Assembly: GCA_027039295.1 (NCBI GenBank)
Contig: JALWEW010000116.1
Span: 1-7,382 of the forward strand
DNA length: 7,382 nucleotides
From: Acidilobaceae archaeon
Lineage (GTDB): Archaea; Thermoproteota; Thermoprotei_A; Sulfolobales; Acidilobaceae
Direction of reading: 5' to 3'
In this document: positions 5,327 to 7,382 of the stretch, one piece after another
Layout: the number at the start of each line of letters is the position of its first letter
Numbering within the stretch: position 1 is the first letter of the stretch
The notes under the pieces: model-generated
Databases searched by the model: none
Told to the model about the DNA's origin: nothing
The model's input: only the letters and a program-made list of their open reading frames with translations
Program-made: the position numbers and the translations under genes

Positions 5327-6478
5327 CTACTGGGCCCCTAGCACGGCCACGGCGCTGGTGTAGGTGGGCGGGCCCCGCCAGGAGGCCACGACGGCCCTGG
5401 GCACGTCGTACTTGTCAGCGTGCTCCCTGAGCTCCAGGTAGGCCTCGAGGGCCCTCCAGAGGCCGAGGGCCTCGAAGGGCACTCCCACGCTGAGGCTGCC
5501 GCCGCTCTGGTTCACCGGTAGGTAGCCTCCCGGGGAGAAGTCGCCAGTCTCGAGCATCTTGTGTGCCTCCCCCTCGCCGGCCAGGCCGAGCTCCTCGAGG
5601 GAGAGGAGCTCCATGAAGCTGAAGCGGTCCTCCACCTCGGCGAAGCCCACCTCGCCAGTCGGGCTGTCTATTCCAGCAGCCCTGTATGCCATAAGGCCGG
5701 CGGCCTTCAGGCTGGGCATGTGGCCCCACTTGTGGTACTCAACAGCGCCAGTGCCAACCTCAGTTGACCAGCCAACGCCCTCAACCCACACCGGGTTGTC
5801 GGTTAGCCTCCTAGCGGCCTCCTCCGAGGCCAGGACTATCACCACGGCGGCGTCGGTGTATGGGGCGACCTCGTAGCGGGTCATAGGGTAGATGTAGTAG
5901 GGCGCCCCTAGTACGTCGTCGACAGTAACCCTCCCAGCGTAGGAGGCCCTGGGGTTGTGGAGTCCCATCCTCTTGTTAGCGGCTGCCACCATCGCGAGGT
6001 GCACCCTCGAGGCGCCAGTGCGGCTCATATACGCGACCGCGTCGAGGCCGGCGGTGAAGAGGGGGTTGGCCACGCGGAGGGGCCTGATTGTGTGGGGGTC
6101 GAGGGCGAGGTCGTATATCCCGTCGAGTGTCACTATATCGCTGGGCTTCGCGTGGCTCTCCACGGCTACGATGTCGAACGCACCGCTCTTAATCATCATG
6201 TAGGCCTGGGCGAGGCCCTGGAGGCCGTCGCCAGCCACGGTGTAGGTGGGCCTGAGGGCTCCCCCCACGGGCTCGGGGGCGAACTCGTCCGCTATTGCTA
6301 TGCCCTCCCAGTAGTCCTCCTGGCAGGAGACGAATGCGTCCACGTCCTCCCTCGGGTCCACCCCGGCGTCCTCGTAGGCCCTCTGGGCGGCCTCGAAGAC
6401 TAGCTCCCTGAAGGATAACTCGGGCACTTGCGGGCGGAAGCCCGCCCAGCCTGCTCCCACTATCGCTACCCTACGCAT
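5327..6478 (-). CDS. Thiolase-fold protein A (SCP-x/COG0183-like) lacking canonical catalytic Cys/His
   Basis: First gene of the operon, 383 aa from ATG 6478. It begins MRRVAIVGAGWAG. Shared landmarks with protein B include VTVDDV, the TDAAVVIVLAS segment, and TDNPVWVEGVGWS against TDSPVWVEGIGFT. The expected Cys nucleophile site reads AGDG (82-85, Ala for Cys). The HDAF-type His is Glu283 in EVEDRF. NQSGG (323-327) is kept but the GHP motif reads GVP (332-334, Val for His). This subunit looks even less able than protein B to act as a thiolase and could be structural or bind substrate. The frame extends upstream to a GTG at 6535, but a TATA box at 6511-6517 lies inside that extension, so ATG 6478 with a leader of about 10 nt is preferred. 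Confidence 0.9.
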   Translation of the reverse strand: MRRVAIVGAGWAGFRPQVPELSFRELVFEAAQRAYEDAGVDPREDVDAFVSCQEDYWEGIAIADEFAPEPVGGALRPTYTVAGDGLQGLAQAYMMIKSGAFDIVAVESHAKPSDIVTLDGIYDLALDPHTIRPLRVANPLFTAGLDAVAYMSRTGASRVHLAMVAAANKRMGLHNPRASYAGRVTVDDVLGAPYYIYPMTRYEVAPYTDAAVVIVLASEEAARRLTDNPVWVEGVGWSTEVGTGAVEYHKWGHMPSLKAAGLMAYRAAGIDSPTGEVGFAEVEDRFSFMELLSLEELGLAGEGEAHKMLETGDFSPGGYLPVNQSGGSLSVGVPFEALGLWRALEAYLELREHADKYDVPRAVVASWRGPPTYTSAVAVLGAQ

Positions 6479-6510
6479 CAGGGGGACCCATGTTATGGGG
6501 GTGCCCACCA

Positions 6511-6517
6511 CTATATT
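6511..6517 (-). promoter_or_regulatory. TATA box of the thiolase/DUF35 operon
   Basis: On the minus strand the context is CCTAATATAGTGG. The centre lies about 36 nt from ATG 6478, giving a very short leader and no need for a ribosome-binding site. It decides the start of thiolase-fold protein A. Confidence 0.55.
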
Positions 6518-6566
6518 AGGGTGAGTCGCACCCACGTAATGAAGCTCCCGGCACTCAATATGTGTA

Positions 6567-6579
6567 CATATAAATATTT
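6567..6579 (+). promoter_or_regulatory. TATA box of the inositol-phosphate synthase gene
   Basis: CATATAAATATTT is the most AT-rich stretch in the window. A start about 26 nt downstream falls near 6598, leaving a leader of about 20 nt that contains the ribosome-binding site. The operon promoter on the other strand is about 60 bp away. Confidence 0.7.
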
Positions 6580-6606
6580 GTGACTAAGTGTATTTCCAGG
6601 CGAGTA

Positions 6607-6612
6607 AGGAGG
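6607..6612 (+). promoter_or_regulatory. Shine-Dalgarno site of the inositol-phosphate synthase gene
   Basis: AAGGAGGGTGG sits about 8 nt before GTG 6621. It is the strongest ribosome-binding site in the window and fixes this GTG as the start. Confidence 0.65.
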
Positions 6613-6620
6613 GTGGAGTC

Positions 6621-7382
6621 GTGCCCAAGATAAGGGTTGGCCTCGTGGGCATAGGAAACTGTGCCTCGGCAATAGTTCAGGGCGTCTACTACTACGCCTC
6701 CCGCGGGGACTGCGAGGGCCTCATACACTGCGAGATAGGCGGCTACAGGGTCGAGGACATAGAGTTTGTGGCTGCGATAGACGTGAGCCAGCACAAGGTG
6801 GGGAGGGACCTCTCGGAGGCAATATTCGCCCCGCCCAACCTCACACCCAGGATAACTGAGGTCCCCAGGCTGGGTGTCACTGTTGCGAGGGGCGCCGTGC
6901 TCGACGGCGTAGCACCACACATGGCTGACGTCTTTAAGCCGGCCCCCGGCAGGGATCCCAGCTTGGATGAGGTCGCCGAGAACCTCCGCGGGGCAGACGT
7001 GGTCGTTAACCTGCTCCCCGTCGGGAGCGAGGAGGCCACGAGGTTCTACGCCACAGCCGCCATTAAGGCTGGCGCGGCGTTCGTCAACGGGATCCCGGTA
7101 TTCATAGCCAGCGACCCCGAGGGGGTGTGGCCCCACCGCTTCGAGTCCGCGGGCCTCCCCGTCCTCGGGGACGACGTCAAGGGGCAGGTGGGGGCGACCA
7201 TAATGCATAGGATGCTGGTCCCACTCCCCAGGGCTCGGGGCGCGCCGGCCCCGGCCGCGCGCGGCCAGCAGGCGCGCGCGCGGCAGGGGCGACGGGTGTG
7301 CGCGCGAGCAAACGGGCATGCTCGAAGGCGGAGGCGCGGACCTGGGAGATGGCGGCCTGGCGGACGAGGGCCTGCACGGGAC
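6621..7382 (+). CDS. myo-Inositol-1-phosphate synthase, native sequence interrupted near codons 201-208
   Basis: NAD-dependent conversion of glucose-6-phosphate to L-myo-inositol-1-phosphate. In hyperthermophilic archaea this feeds archaetidylinositol lipids and di-myo-inositol phosphate, a thermoprotective solute. Residues 4-14 form the Rossmann start (IRVGLVGIGNC), with SAIVQGVYYY (16-25), EFVAAIDV (48-55), KVGRDLSEAIF (59-69), VVNLLPVGSEEA (128-139), FVNGIPVFIASDPE (154-167) and GDDVKGQVGATIMHR (183-197). This is the actinobacterial/archaeal type, normally about 350-390 aa. After MLV (198-200) the family would continue with an ERGV-like turn and a QLN-GGN-DF block. Instead the frame runs into Ala/Arg/Pro-rich sequence to the window end without a stop. 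No forward frame restores the missing block. I read it as a genuine 5' part joined to unrelated DNA. Confidence 0.85.
   Translation, partial: MPKIRVGLVGIGNCASAIVQGVYYYASRGDCEGLIHCEIGGYRVEDIEFVAAIDVSQHKVGRDLSEAIFAPPNLTPRITEVPRLGVTVARGAVLDGVAPHMADVFKPAPGRDPSLDEVAENLRGADVVVNLLPVGSEEATRFYATAAIKAGAAFVNGIPVFIASDPEGVWPHRFESAGLPVLGDDVKGQVGATIMHRMLVPLPRARGAPAPAARGQQARARQGRRVCARANGHARRRRRGPGRWRPGGRGPARD
7242..7382. other. Atypical very GC-rich segment, probable chimeric or rearranged contig end
   Basis: From about 7240 the sequence is dominated by CG steps, with four clusters of GCGCGC between 7240 and 7310 and perfect palindromes at 7239-7246 (GGCGCGCC) and 7253-7266. AGG and ATA codons, typical of the rest of the window, disappear in the likely coding frame. 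The start of the change coincides with loss of inositol-phosphate synthase homology. Confidence 0.6.
7285..7377 (-). CDS. Possible fragment of a foreign coding region, unidentified
   Basis: On the minus strand a frame open through the right edge region reads VQALVRQAAISQVRAS then AFEHARLLARTPVAPAA. It looks like a natural amphipathic helix. Its Arg codons are nearly all CGC and its Ile is ATC, unlike the AGG/ATA habit of the other genes here. I do not recognise the family. The frame continues toward 7177 as antisense to the inositol-phosphate synthase, but that part is Pro/Arg-rich and not convincing. The bacterial-style codon use supports the idea that this end comes from another genome or replicon. 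Confidence 0.25.

Noticed and set aside
6190..6200. C-box-like ATGATGA on the minus strand (possible C/D guide RNA)
   Set aside because: It lies in the coding sequence as Met-Met-Ile codons of thiolase-fold protein A and has no matching D box at guide-RNA spacing.
3097..6478. Mevalonate-pathway acetoacetyl-CoA thiolase plus HMG-CoA synthase reading of the operon
   Set aside because: No HMG-CoA synthase is present and both thiolase-fold proteins lack the nucleophilic Cys and catalytic His needed for that chemistry.
5327..6535. GTG 6535 as start of thiolase-fold protein A
   Set aside because: A TATA box lies inside the extra 19 codons, and the family N-terminus begins at the MRRVAIVG segment.
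6555..7319. Long reverse-strand frame (254 codons) opposite the inositol-phosphate synthase
   Set aside because: It has no recognisable domain, while the plus strand carries a full set of family motifs; the length comes from GC-rich codon mirroring.
1..7382. CRISPR arrays, insertion sequences or integrase/attachment sites
   Set aside because: I found no regularly spaced repeats, no transposase motifs and no tRNA-end duplication next to either tRNA.

Overview
The window looks like hyperthermophilic crenarchaeal DNA. Codons are GC-rich but favour AGG for Arg and ATA for Ile. Several genes have TATA boxes about 25-30 nt before a start codon with little or no leader. One tRNA gene has an anticodon-loop intron, and archaeal-type lipid and inositol genes are present. 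A Desulfurococcales relative (Aeropyrum or Pyrodictiaceae-like) is my best guess, but this is inference.

Layout. (a) 1-566, minus: a PadR-family regulator running off the left edge, divergent from (b) 842-1753, plus: a long-chain-type isoprenyl diphosphate synthase. The 275-nt gap between them carries a 15-bp direct repeat and two dyads. (c) 1806-1929, plus: tRNA-Ser(CGA) with a 35-nt intron. (d) 2106-2696, minus: a membrane-anchored PEBP/YbhB-like protein. (e) 2913-2990, minus: tRNA-Pro(TGG). (f) 3097-6478, minus: a compact four-gene operon. In transcription order it holds thiolase-fold protein A, thiolase-fold protein B, a DUF35 zinc-ribbon/OB protein and a second DUF35 protein. (g) From 6621, plus: myo-inositol-1-phosphate synthase, divergent from the operon.

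The most interesting system is the operon. Both thiolase-fold proteins lack the usual nucleophilic Cys and the usual catalytic His positions, and one of the two DUF35 partners has lost half of its zinc ligands. This points to a two-plus-two complex doing something other than classical thiolysis or Claisen condensation. A retro-aldolase-like acyl-CoA reaction is one possibility. The nearby prenyl synthase tempts one to read the operon as mevalonate-pathway acetoacetyl-CoA thiolase, but the missing residues argue against that.

The right end needs caution. The inositol-phosphate synthase matches its family for about 200-207 codons. It then changes abruptly, near 7221-7242, into very GC-rich sequence with different codon usage and no recognisable family C-terminus in any forward frame. 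This looks like a chimeric or rearranged contig end rather than a simple frameshift.
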